Assembly (NCBI GenBank): GCA_017307505.1
Contig: JAFKEE010000068.1
Location: 1 to 44,529, forward strand
Direction: 5' to 3'
From: Acidobacteriota bacterium
GTDB lineage: Bacteria; Acidobacteriota; Terriglobia; Bryobacterales; Bryobacteraceae
DNA: 44,529 bases
The translations under genes were made by a program, and so were the position numbers. The notes beneath the pieces are model-generated. The model had not been told where the DNA came from, did no database searches, and saw only the letters and a program-made list of their open reading frames with translations. Positions 33,273-40,590 of the stretch are shown here, one piece after another (positions within the stretch are counted from its first letter, which is position 1; every line of letters starts with the position of its first letter).

Positions 33273-34417
33273 GACTGGTAGACCAATTCGCCATCGATCC
33301 AGGTCCTCAGCACCTGGATCGACCTGGCCTGCTTATCGTAAGAGAACTCCACCACGTCGGCCCGTTCGCCGGGCTGCAGGCCTCGCTGCCGCAGCGGCAC
33401 GCGGCCCACCCGCGCCGGATTCCGCGTCGCCAGCGTGAGCGCCTCGCTCAACGTCAGTCCGCACATGCGCATCAGATTGCCGACGCCCTGATCCATCCGC
33501 AGGGCACTGCCCGCCAGACGGTTCGTGTCCTCGCGCAGCGTCACCTTTCCCTCGGGGTGCAACTGCACCTCTACTTCGCCCAGCATATAGGGTCCTGGCG
33601 CGCACATCGCCGGCATCACGGCGTCGGTGATGAGCACGGCGCGCTCCAGGCCCTTCGACCGCAGCGCCACCGTCAGGAAGCTCTGATCCAGGTGGATCCC
33701 ATCCACAATGAACGACGCGGCCAGCCGGTCGTCAGCCATCTGGTGCCAGAGGTAGTTGGGGTGCCGCGGCAGCATGCCGTGCGCTCCGTTGCCCAGATGA
33801 GTGGACAGCGTGGCTCCGGCCCGCACGGCGGCGTCGATCTGCTCCGCATTCGCGTCCAGGTGCCCGATGCTGACCACCACGCCGGTGCCTGCCACATGCT
33901 CAATGTATCTGGGCGCCTCGGGCCACTCGGGCGACACCGTCACCAGACGCACGTTCCCTTCCGCCGCATCCTGCCAGCGATCGAACTCTTCGGTGTCGGG
34001 CGGCCGTACCTGGCGCAAGGGGTGCGCACCGCGGGCCCCGTCGTGTGGGGAAATGTGCGGACCCTCGATGTGGAAGCCTTCGAGTGCTCGCCCGTACTTC
34101 AAAGTGCGTTTTGCTTTGGCCAGGTTCCGGATGGCGCCCAACATCTCCTCCCGGCCGCCCGTGATCACAGTGGGGAAGATGCGCGTCGTGCCTGTGGAGA
34201 AGATGAGGTCGAGGGACCGGCCGATCTCTTCCATCGAGGCGTTCGGCGAGCAGTAGTCCACCCCGGCGAAGCCGTTCACCTGGATGTCGATAAATCCCGG
34301 AGCCACATAGTTCAGCCCCTCCGGCGTACGGACGAACTCTTCCACACTCTGCAGCACTCCGCTGCCCGTGATCTCGACTGCGGCGCCGCGGTTGGCGTCA
34401 ATCCCGGAACATTTCAT
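33269..34417 (-). CDS. nagA: N-acetylglucosamine-6-phosphate deacetylase
   Basis: A 382-residue amidohydrolase that deacetylates GlcNAc-6-phosphate to glucosamine-6-phosphate, a step in recycling cell-wall or chitin sugars. The metal and substrate motifs of the NagA family are seen: PGFIDIQVNGFAG, EGPHISPHDGARG, SIGHLDA, THLGNGAHGM and the catalytic aspartate in LITDAVMPA. Length is normal. The ATG at 34417 lies about 12 bases after the DnaA-box-like pair, so any promoter overlaps those sites. It is followed by the coupled small membrane protein. Confidence 0.95.
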   Translation of the reverse strand: MKCSGIDANRGAAVEITGSGVLQSVEEFVRTPEGLNYVAPGFIDIQVNGFAGVDYCSPNASMEEIGRSLDLIFSTGTTRIFPTVITGGREEMLGAIRNLAKAKRTLKYGRALEGFHIEGPHISPHDGARGAHPLRQVRPPDTEEFDRWQDAAEGNVRLVTVSPEWPEAPRYIEHVAGTGVVVSIGHLDANAEQIDAAVRAGATLSTHLGNGAHGMLPRHPNYLWHQMADDRLAASFIVDGIHLDQSFLTVALRSKGLERAVLITDAVMPAMCAPGPYMLGEVEVQLHPEGKVTLREDTNRLAGSALRMDQGVGNLMRMCGLTLSEALTLATRNPARVGRVPLRQRGLQPGERADVVEFSYDKQARSIQVLRTWIDGELVYQS

Positions 34418-34429
34418 GGCTGTTTTGTA

Positions 34430-34449
34430 TTATCCACAGATTGTCCACA
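34430..34449 (+). promoter_or_regulatory. Two adjacent DnaA-box-like sequences upstream of nagA
   Basis: TTATCCACA (34430-34438) matches the DnaA box exactly; TTGTCCACA (34441-34449) differs by one base. Weaker partial matches lie at 34514-34522 (minus strand) and 34578-34586. The surrounding 229-bp gap is A+T-richer than the flanks around 34471-34500. They could mark a DnaA-regulated promoter; whether this is a replication origin is discussed under findings. Confidence 0.5.
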
Positions 34450-34646
34450 CGGCCGCTTCTGCAACCACCTGAAAACAAAAGCGGATAATCTTGTTGAAAA
34501 GGATTCGGAGGCAGGTGGAAAAGGCTTCCCAGGAGGGGGGTGAACCCACTAGAGTGAAGACTGTTCGGCCGCGAGCCAAATCCACAAAAGAAAATCTCGG
34601 GGGAGGTTGACATTGGGATCGGGTTCGCGGCCCGAATCATGTTTGG

Positions 34647-35582
34647 CTACTGTGCTTCCACGGGCTGGGGCACCGGAGTGAGCCAGCCGTGCTTGTCTTC
34701 GGCTTTACCTTCCACGATCTCGAAGAAGGCCCGCTGGATCTTCTCCGTGATCGGTCCGCGATGACCCGCACCAATCTGGATGCGGTCCACTGAGCGGATG
34801 GGCGTGACCTCGGCGGCCGTGCCCGTGAAGAAGACCTCATCGGCGATGTAGAGCATCTCGCGGGGGATCACTGTCTCCACGATCTCGAGGCCCAGATCCC
34901 GCGCAATCGTCACCACGGTGTCCCGGGTGATGCCTGGCAGGACGCTGGAACCCAGCGGCGGCGTGTGAATCTTGCCATCGCGGATCACGAAGATGTTCTC
35001 GCCCGAGCCTTCACTCACGCGGCCCTCGCTGTCGAGCGCGATGCCTTCGGCGTACCCGTTGTGGTGCGCCTCCATGCGGATCAACTGCGAGTTCATATAG
35101 TTTGCCCCTGCCTTCGCCAAAGTCGGCAAAGTATTGGGCGCAATCCGGTTCCAGGACGAGATGCAGACATCCACGCCCTGGGCCATGGCGTCATCGCCCA
35201 GGTACTTGCCCCATTCCCAGCAGGCCAGATAGACCTCCGTCGGGTTGTTGGCCGGCAGGACCCCCACGCCGCCGTAGCCGCGCAGGATAATAGGACGTAT
35301 GTAGCAGGAACGAAGCTTATTGACGCGTACAAGCTCGATCTGAGCTTCCACCAGAAGGTCCAGGGAGAAGTCTACTGGAACCCGGTAGATCCTGGCTGAA
35401 TCCAATAGGCGGCGGGTGTGCTCACGAAGTCGGAATATGGCAGGTCCGTTCTGAGTCTCATAGCAACGAACACCCTCGAATACCGAGCTGCCGTAGCTAA
35501 CGACATGCGACAGGACGTGAATCTTCGCTTCATCCCAGCCAATGAAGCGCCCGTTGTGCCATATTTTTTCTGTAGGCGTCAT
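34647..35582 (-). CDS. ilvE: Branched-chain amino acid aminotransferase
   Basis: A 311-residue PLP enzyme of fold type IV that makes leucine, isoleucine and valine from their keto acids and glutamate. The PLP lysine is K157 in LAKAGANYMNS, and family segments YGSSVFEGVRCYET, EGSGENIFVI and GTAAEVTPI are present. The ATG at 35582 fits the family start (MTPTEKIWHNGRF); the in-frame upstream extension has no match. CATAAT lies 6 bases before the ATG on the minus strand, with no Shine-Dalgarno, so a leaderless mRNA is possible. It diverges from the M48 gene across only 37 bp. Confidence 0.96.
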   Translation of the reverse strand: MTPTEKIWHNGRFIGWDEAKIHVLSHVVSYGSSVFEGVRCYETQNGPAIFRLREHTRRLLDSARIYRVPVDFSLDLLVEAQIELVRVNKLRSCYIRPIILRGYGGVGVLPANNPTEVYLACWEWGKYLGDDAMAQGVDVCISSWNRIAPNTLPTLAKAGANYMNSQLIRMEAHHNGYAEGIALDSEGRVSEGSGENIFVIRDGKIHTPPLGSSVLPGITRDTVVTIARDLGLEIVETVIPREMLYIADEVFFTGTAAEVTPIRSVDRIQIGAGHRGPITEKIQRAFFEIVEGKAEDKHGWLTPVPQPVEAQ

Positions 35583-35619
35583 AGAAACATTATGCCAGCA
35601 TCGAAAGGAGAGGGTGCCG

Positions 35620-36996
35620 ATGCGTAAACGTTTGATTGTTGTGTCCCTGTTCACGGCGGTGGTCCTGTTGGCTGCCGGGCAGAAGAAACTGCCCAAGCCG
35701 AGCTGGCCGAACTTCTTCAGCAAGGAGCAGGACGTCCAGATGGGCCGCGAATATGCCCAGCAGGTCGAGCAGCAGATGACCGTGGTCCAGAACAAGGAGC
35801 TGACCGACTACATCAACAAAATCGGCGAACGGCTGGTGAAACAAGGCGGTCTCGACGACTATCCATACTTCTTCAAGGTCGTGCAGGAACCCAGTATCAA
35901 CGCGTTCGCCCTCCCAGGCGGACCGATGTTCGTTCACACCGGCCTGATCAAGGCGGCCGACAATGAGGCTCAGATCGCCGGCGTGCTCGCCCACGAACTC
36001 TCCCACGTGGTCCTGCGGCATGGCACCAACCAGGCCTCCAAAGCCCAGCTCATTCAGTTGCCCGCCATGCTGGCCGGCGTAGTCGCCGGCGGCAGCCTCG
36101 CCGGACAGCTTGCCCAGCTCGGCATCGGCCTTGGTGCAAACTCGGTGTTGCTCAAGTTCTCCCGCGGCGCGGAAAGCGACGCTGATCTGCTCGGCGCGCA
36201 TACCATGGCCAAGGCCGGCTACAACCCGCTGGAACTGGCCCGCTTCTTCGAGAAGCTGGAAGCCGAAATGGGGAAGTCCGGCAGCAGCAAGTTCGCCCAG
36301 TTCATGTCGGATCACCCGAATCCGGGCAACCGGGTGAAGGCCATCGAAGACCAGCTGCCCTACATGGCGCGCGGGCCCTACAACGCCCAGATGGGGGATC
36401 TGAAGCGGATGCAGGCCTTCGTGGACGGACTGCCGGCCGCGCCCAAGAAAGTGGCCAAGGGGCAGGGAACTAACGCCGGTGCCACGGCCCCGGCCCAGTT
36501 GCCCAACGCCCAGAAGCCGGCCAGCATCCCGGTTTCTTCCACAATGAAGACCACTCAGTCCAATGGGCTCACCATGTCTTACCCGTCGAACTGGCAGGAG
36601 ACCACGGAACAGAATTCCGTGACCCTGGCGCCGGCCGAGGGCCGCATCCAGAGCTTCATCGGCTACGGCGCCATGATCAATATCGCCCAGGCGCCGGCCG
36701 GCCAGAAGGTGGACTTGCAGCAGGACACCCAAAAGCTACTCCAGGGCATGGCTCAACAGAACGCCGGGATGAAGGTCGTCGAGCAGCCGCAACAGGTGAC
36801 CATCGGCGGCTCTAAGGCGCTGGTGACGAAGCTCGGCTCCGACTCGCCGTATGCCGGCACCAAGGAAGTCGACATTGTGGTGACGATTGACCGGGGTTCC
36901 GCTCTCTACTACTTGGTGTTCGTATCGCCAGAACCGGATTATGCGAAATTGGAGCCGGTCTTCCAGCAGATGACGCGGTCGATCCGCTTCCAGTAG
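35620..36996 (+). CDS. M48-family zinc metalloprotease
   Basis: A 458-residue exported protease of the M48 (BepA/LoiP-like) group, which degrades or assists misfolded envelope proteins. The zinc site is H125-E-L-S-H129 in LAHELSHVVLRHG with E185 in ESDADLLGA. The signal peptide ends LLAAGQKK. Beyond about residue 300 there is an A/P/Q-rich linker, then a second domain (NGLTMSYPSNWQETTE to the C terminus) resembling PsbP/DUF1795-type domains. AGGAGAGG lies 8 bases before the ATG at 35620, which decides this start. The HAD gene follows after 11 bp. Confidence 0.95.
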   Translation: MRKRLIVVSLFTAVVLLAAGQKKLPKPSWPNFFSKEQDVQMGREYAQQVEQQMTVVQNKELTDYINKIGERLVKQGGLDDYPYFFKVVQEPSINAFALPGGPMFVHTGLIKAADNEAQIAGVLAHELSHVVLRHGTNQASKAQLIQLPAMLAGVVAGGSLAGQLAQLGIGLGANSVLLKFSRGAESDADLLGAHTMAKAGYNPLELARFFEKLEAEMGKSGSSKFAQFMSDHPNPGNRVKAIEDQLPYMARGPYNAQMGDLKRMQAFVDGLPAAPKKVAKGQGTNAGATAPAQLPNAQKPASIPVSSTMKTTQSNGLTMSYPSNWQETTEQNSVTLAPAEGRIQSFIGYGAMINIAQAPAGQKVDLQQDTQKLLQGMAQQNAGMKVVEQPQQVTIGGSKALVTKLGSDSPYAGTKEVDIVVTIDRGSALYYLVFVSPEPDYAKLEPVFQQMTRSIRFQ

Positions 36997-37007
36997 CGCT
37001 TCATGAA

Positions 37008-37628
37008 ATGCATCAACAAATAGAAGCTATCCTCTTCGATTTCGATGGGGTTTTAGCTGACACTGAACCTCTCCACTGGGCCTGTTGGAACGAGGCGCTT
37101 CAGACCCTGGGCGTCTCGATTTCCTGGGAAGCCTACAGCGCAAACTGCATCGGCATCTCAGACCGGGCCTTCCTGGAGGCTATGGGCAAGGTTTCCGTAC
37201 CACCTCGATCATTGGATGAACTGTGGCCAACCTATCCATTGAAAAAGAAGCTGTTTGCCGAACGGGCGACCCGCGGTGGACTGATCTCGCCCGAGACCAA
37301 GGCAATTCTGCAAGAACTGCAATCGATTCCACTTGCGGTTGTGACTTCCAGCGCCACTTCAGAGATTGGCGCTATCCTCAAGGCAGAAAACATTTTAGAT
37401 CGCTTCAAGACAGCTGTCTATGGAGACGAAGTTACAAACCTTAAACCACATCCTGAACCTTATCTGACGGCCATGAAGCGTCTGGGCGTCAGCTCCGCGC
37501 TGGTGCTGGAAGACTCGGGTCCCGGCATCGCCAGCGGCCGCGCCGCAGGTTGCGAGGTCATCGAGGTCAAGCACGCCAGTGACGTCCCGGCACTCCTGCG
37601 CGCCCGGCTGAACGGCCAACTCAAGTAG
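37008..37628 (+). CDS. HAD-superfamily hydrolase, beta-phosphoglucomutase-like
   Basis: A 206-residue cytoplasmic HAD phosphatase or phosphomutase, probably acting on a small sugar phosphate. All four motifs are visible: FDFDGVLADTE (nucleophile aspartate and acid/base aspartate), VVTSS, the lysine in NLKPHPEPY and LEDSGPGIASG. The cap is the small alpha-helical type. The ATG at 37008 is chosen; an out-of-frame ATG lies 5 bases upstream. Its first two-thirds are less G+C-rich than the neighbouring genes by eye, and the last third returns to normal. It is 11 bp from the M48 gene. Confidence 0.92.
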   Translation: MHQQIEAILFDFDGVLADTEPLHWACWNEALQTLGVSISWEAYSANCIGISDRAFLEAMGKVSVPPRSLDELWPTYPLKKKLFAERATRGGLISPETKAILQELQSIPLAVVTSSATSEIGAILKAENILDRFKTAVYGDEVTNLKPHPEPYLTAMKRLGVSSALVLEDSGPGIASGRAAGCEVIEVKHASDVPALLRARLNGQLK

Positions 37629-37662
37629 CACCCCGTTTGCCCCGGCAGAGTCCTGTACTCGT

Positions 37663-37702
37663 CCTCACCGGCAACCCGCAAGTCAGCGGATGGCCGGTGA
37701 GG
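37663..37702 (+). other. Long-arm stem-loop after the HAD gene
   Basis: CCTCACCGGC and GCCGGTGAGG form a perfect 10-bp stem around a 20-base loop, and a further GTAC pair can extend it across a small bulge. It starts 35 bases after the HAD stop. No T run follows, so it is not a standard terminator; it could protect the transcript end or be a small structured RNA. Confidence 0.5.
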
Positions 37703-37801
37703 CCCGTACACCTGAGTTCAGAGGTTGGCCAATTCCTCGTTGAGACCGCCCTTCGTAGTAGCTTCCGATAATCGTTATTATGTCAACTAACGGCAAGGCT
37801 C

Positions 37802-37846
37802 AAAAAGGGGGCCGGTCCGGGCTACCTCTGCCCGCCACCGGCCCCT
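37802..37846 (-). terminator. Rho-independent terminator of the FecR gene
   Basis: On the minus strand GGGGCCGGT pairs with ACCGGCCCC (9 bp) around a loop with a nested GGGC/GCCC pairing, followed by five T residues. It lies about 30 bases after the stop codon of the FecR-domain gene. Confidence 0.85.
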
Positions 37847-37876
37847 GAGGGAATCTTGTAGTCAGACCAAACGAAC

Positions 37877-40486
37877 TTACCGGCCGCGACCGCCGCCGCT
37901 GCGTCCCCCGCCTCCGCCGTGGGAGACGCCGCCACCACCAGCGCTCCGGCCAAACCCGCCACCGCCTCGAGAGGTGCTTCCCATGCTCCCGCTGCTGCGT
38001 GGCGCGCTGGACGCCTGGCGGCTCGAACCCATACCGAAGCCGCCGCTATTCCCGCTGTAGGTGCTGGATTCGGACATGGCTGGCCGGCTCGAACCCATGC
38101 CAAACCGGCCGCTGTTGCCGCTCTCGGATTCTGACCGCGAGCGCGGTGTCGAGCTCATGCCGAAGCCGCCGCTGTTTCCGCTGAACGAACCGCCACCGGC
38201 AACCCCCGCCGTACCAGCGCCAAAACTGGAACTAGCCCTCTCGTTCTGTCCGCCGGCAAAGCTGGAAGCCTCACTGGATCCGTAGCTGGCGCCATTCCCG
38301 CTTGCCATCGGTTCGGATTCGGAGTTCCCTTTGCCGCCACCCCGGCTCGGCGAGGCTTGGCGGGAACCTCCGCGGTCACCCGACGACGGTGCGCTGCGCG
38401 GCGTATCCATTCTGGGCGACTCGCTGCGGCCACCGCCGCTGGAAGGCCGCGCCGTTTCCATTCTCGGCGATTCACCGCGGGAGGAACCGCCTGAAGACAT
38501 CCGCCCCGAATCGCTGCTCCGGGGGGTGTCGCTCCGCGATGCTCCGCCGCCCGTAGACCAGCGCGGCGATGGCGAAGCCTGTCTTGATGAATCCAAGCTG
38601 CGCGTTGCCCCGCCCGATTCCGTGCTCCGGCCCGTCGACTGCTCGCTGCGCGCCGGGCTCGTCCGGCTGCCCGGATCCCCAAACCGCTGCCAGCCGCCGG
38701 TATTGGTCCGGTTCGACTCCTGCGAGTTGCGGTCCGTTGACCGCAGGTTGGACGGTTCCGCCGTGCGGGCCGCGGCGCCGCTGGTTTCCGTGGCGGAATG
38801 CGAGCTCATGCGCGGATCGCCAAACCGCTGCCATTCGCTGCCGGCGCCCTGCGAGCGCGTACCTGTGCTATTGGAATCAGTCGTTTGCCGCCAGCCACGG
38901 CCTTCCGAGGCGGGTGAGCGCGTCTCCTGGTTCAAGCCGCCGCGCGTGGGTTCGCCCACCACACCGGATCGCCCGGTGTTGGAACGCGCTTCGATCCCCC
39001 GCGACGCAACATGTTCCAACGTCTGGCGTTGCGTCTCGAACGGGACTCGCTCCACCCTCGGCGCCGCCCGTCTGGAGTAGAACCTCTCCTGGTTCGAGGC
39101 AACCGCCCGGCTCTGGACGTAGCTCGAGTTCACTTCCCGATCCGTCCATCGCAGGCTCTCTCGTGTCGGGGCCACAGGCACCGCGCCCCGCGCCATATCA
39201 GCGCGGCTCAACTCCGCAGCCCCGGCACGCATCGGCCGTCCGGCATAGCCGCGGCTGAAGTCGCTGCCATTCACGACCGTGACGCCATTTTCGATCCGTG
39301 AATTGCGGTACACGTTGGTGATGTTCACGTTCGTCACGTAAGTCGAACGATTGTAGAAGTTGACCGGATTGCGGTAGTTGCCGTAGTAACCGCGGCCCCA
39401 CCAGCGATGCACCGGCTCAAACGGAGCCAGCGGGATCCAGCCCACCGCACCCCAGCCGAAACCGACCCCAGCGTTGAATCCGCCCCAACTGTTCCAGCCC
39501 ACAAATCCGACCAGCGCCGGACTCCAGTAATGACGGGCACCCACTCGCGCACCCGGGTACCAGCACCAGCGGCCGCCGGCATTGTACCAGCGCCCGTAAT
39601 GGTATGGCGCCCAGCCCCAGGGGTCGTAGCTGATCCAGGACCAGCCGTAGTAATCCATCCAGCCCCAGCGGCCATAGCGGTAAGGCGCCCATCCGGCGGC
39701 TACATATGGTCTCCAGGACCAGCCATACGGGGCGATGTCTACCCATTCCCCATAGCCATCCAGGTCTTCCGCGCCGTAAACGTCGCGGCTGACGTACTGA
39801 TAAGTATTGTTGGCGGTGCGGGCGAGATCGCGATCGCGCTGTTCATTGAACTGATCCCAATCGTCCTTGGGGATTGCGCCGACAAGCTGATACTCGCTGT
39901 CATTGGCGTCGCCGCGAACCTGCATCGTCCGCCCGGGACGCAACCGCTGGACACCCCGGGGAGAAGCGATGTCGGCTTCCCCGCTCCGGACTGTAAACTC
40001 GGTCATTCCGTCAGGATTCACAGTGATCCGGTAATTACCGTTGGCCAATGGCCGCAAGGCCGCGCCAGGCGTGGAGATTTCGATCTGGGCGTCGCTGCCT
40101 TTCAGCGCGCTGAAGGTCACCAGACCGCGAGCCACCTGGAGCTGATACTGACCCTGGTCCAACTGGGATAGACGGATCTCCGTATCGGCCGCCAAACGGA
40201 TGCGGTTGTAGAAATCGAGTTGAACTTCGGCACGGGCGCCGGGTCCCGTCATCACGCGATCTTCCGCCAGCAAAGGAGCGTTGATCGCGGCGGCCACCCA
40301 GTCACCGGAGTCGCCACGGCGGACGGAAACGTCCCCATTCAGCAGGCTGACACGCGCCACACCCCGTCCGGGGCCATCCGCGGGATCATCGTCCTGCTGT
40401 CCCTGAGGCAATCCTTCCTGCTGTGCCAGCGCAGCGCCACTGAGCAGAATGCCCGGAATGATCAGTGTCAGCAGCCAGCGTTTCAT
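37877..40486 (-). CDS. Secreted FecR-domain protein with W/Y-rich and S/G-rich regions
   Basis: An 869-residue exported protein (signal peptide to about residue 22, ending ALAQQ). A FecR domain spans about 45-190 (VSLLNGDVSVRRGDSGDWV, GLVTFSALKGSDAQIEISTPGAALR). A tryptophan/tyrosine-rich part follows at about 240-370 (WGWMDYYGWSWISYDPWGW), of the DUF6600-type. From about residue 560 the sequence is low complexity, rich in S, G, R and P, with near-repeats such as GNSGGFGM and WQRFGDP; it ends in a Gly/Arg tail. Unlike classic FecR there is no membrane helix or sigma factor neighbour. A surface or matrix role is inferred. AAGGAA precedes the ATG at 40486, and the gene has its own promoter and terminator. 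Confidence 0.88.
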   Translation of the reverse strand: MKRWLLTLIIPGILLSGAALAQQEGLPQGQQDDDPADGPGRGVARVSLLNGDVSVRRGDSGDWVAAAINAPLLAEDRVMTGPGARAEVQLDFYNRIRLAADTEIRLSQLDQGQYQLQVARGLVTFSALKGSDAQIEISTPGAALRPLANGNYRITVNPDGMTEFTVRSGEADIASPRGVQRLRPGRTMQVRGDANDSEYQLVGAIPKDDWDQFNEQRDRDLARTANNTYQYVSRDVYGAEDLDGYGEWVDIAPYGWSWRPYVAAGWAPYRYGRWGWMDYYGWSWISYDPWGWAPYHYGRWYNAGGRWCWYPGARVGARHYWSPALVGFVGWNSWGGFNAGVGFGWGAVGWIPLAPFEPVHRWWGRGYYGNYRNPVNFYNRSTYVTNVNITNVYRNSRIENGVTVVNGSDFSRGYAGRPMRAGAAELSRADMARGAVPVAPTRESLRWTDREVNSSYVQSRAVASNQERFYSRRAAPRVERVPFETQRQTLEHVASRGIEARSNTGRSGVVGEPTRGGLNQETRSPASEGRGWRQTTDSNSTGTRSQGAGSEWQRFGDPRMSSHSATETSGAAARTAEPSNLRSTDRNSQESNRTNTGGWQRFGDPGSRTSPARSEQSTGRSTESGGATRSLDSSRQASPSPRWSTGGGASRSDTPRSSDSGRMSSGGSSRGESPRMETARPSSGGGRSESPRMDTPRSAPSSGDRGGSRQASPSRGGGKGNSESEPMASGNGASYGSSEASSFAGGQNERASSSFGAGTAGVAGGGSFSGNSGGFGMSSTPRSRSESESGNSGRFGMGSSRPAMSESSTYSGNSGGFGMGSSRQASSAPRSSGSMGSTSRGGGGFGRSAGGGGVSHGGGGGRSGGGRGR

Positions 40487-40516
40487 GGCTTGAGGTTCCT
40501 TTGCCCTCACTTCCCC

Positions 40517-40544
40517 ATTATGCAATCTGTCATCCAAAACACAA
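40517..40544 (-). promoter_or_regulatory. Candidate promoter of the FecR gene
   Basis: Minus strand TTGTGT, 16 bases, CATAAT, 31 bases before the ATG at 40486. It lies in the 104-bp divergent gap with the YfhO gene. Confidence 0.5.
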
Positions 40545-40558
40545 CTCGCTGATTTAGC

Positions 40559-40564
40559 TATAAT
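40559..40564 (+). promoter_or_regulatory. -10 element of the YfhO-type gene
   Basis: A perfect TATAAT lies 26 bases before the ATG at 40591. No clear -35 is seen at 17 bases, so an activator may be needed. Confidence 0.45.
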
Positions 40565-40590
40565 TACGTCCACGAGCCGGAGTCCGCGGC

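Noticed and set aside
34418-34646. A chromosomal replication origin
   Set aside because: Only two strong DnaA boxes and none of the usual origin-flanking genes are seen; kept only as a finding for DnaA-linked control.
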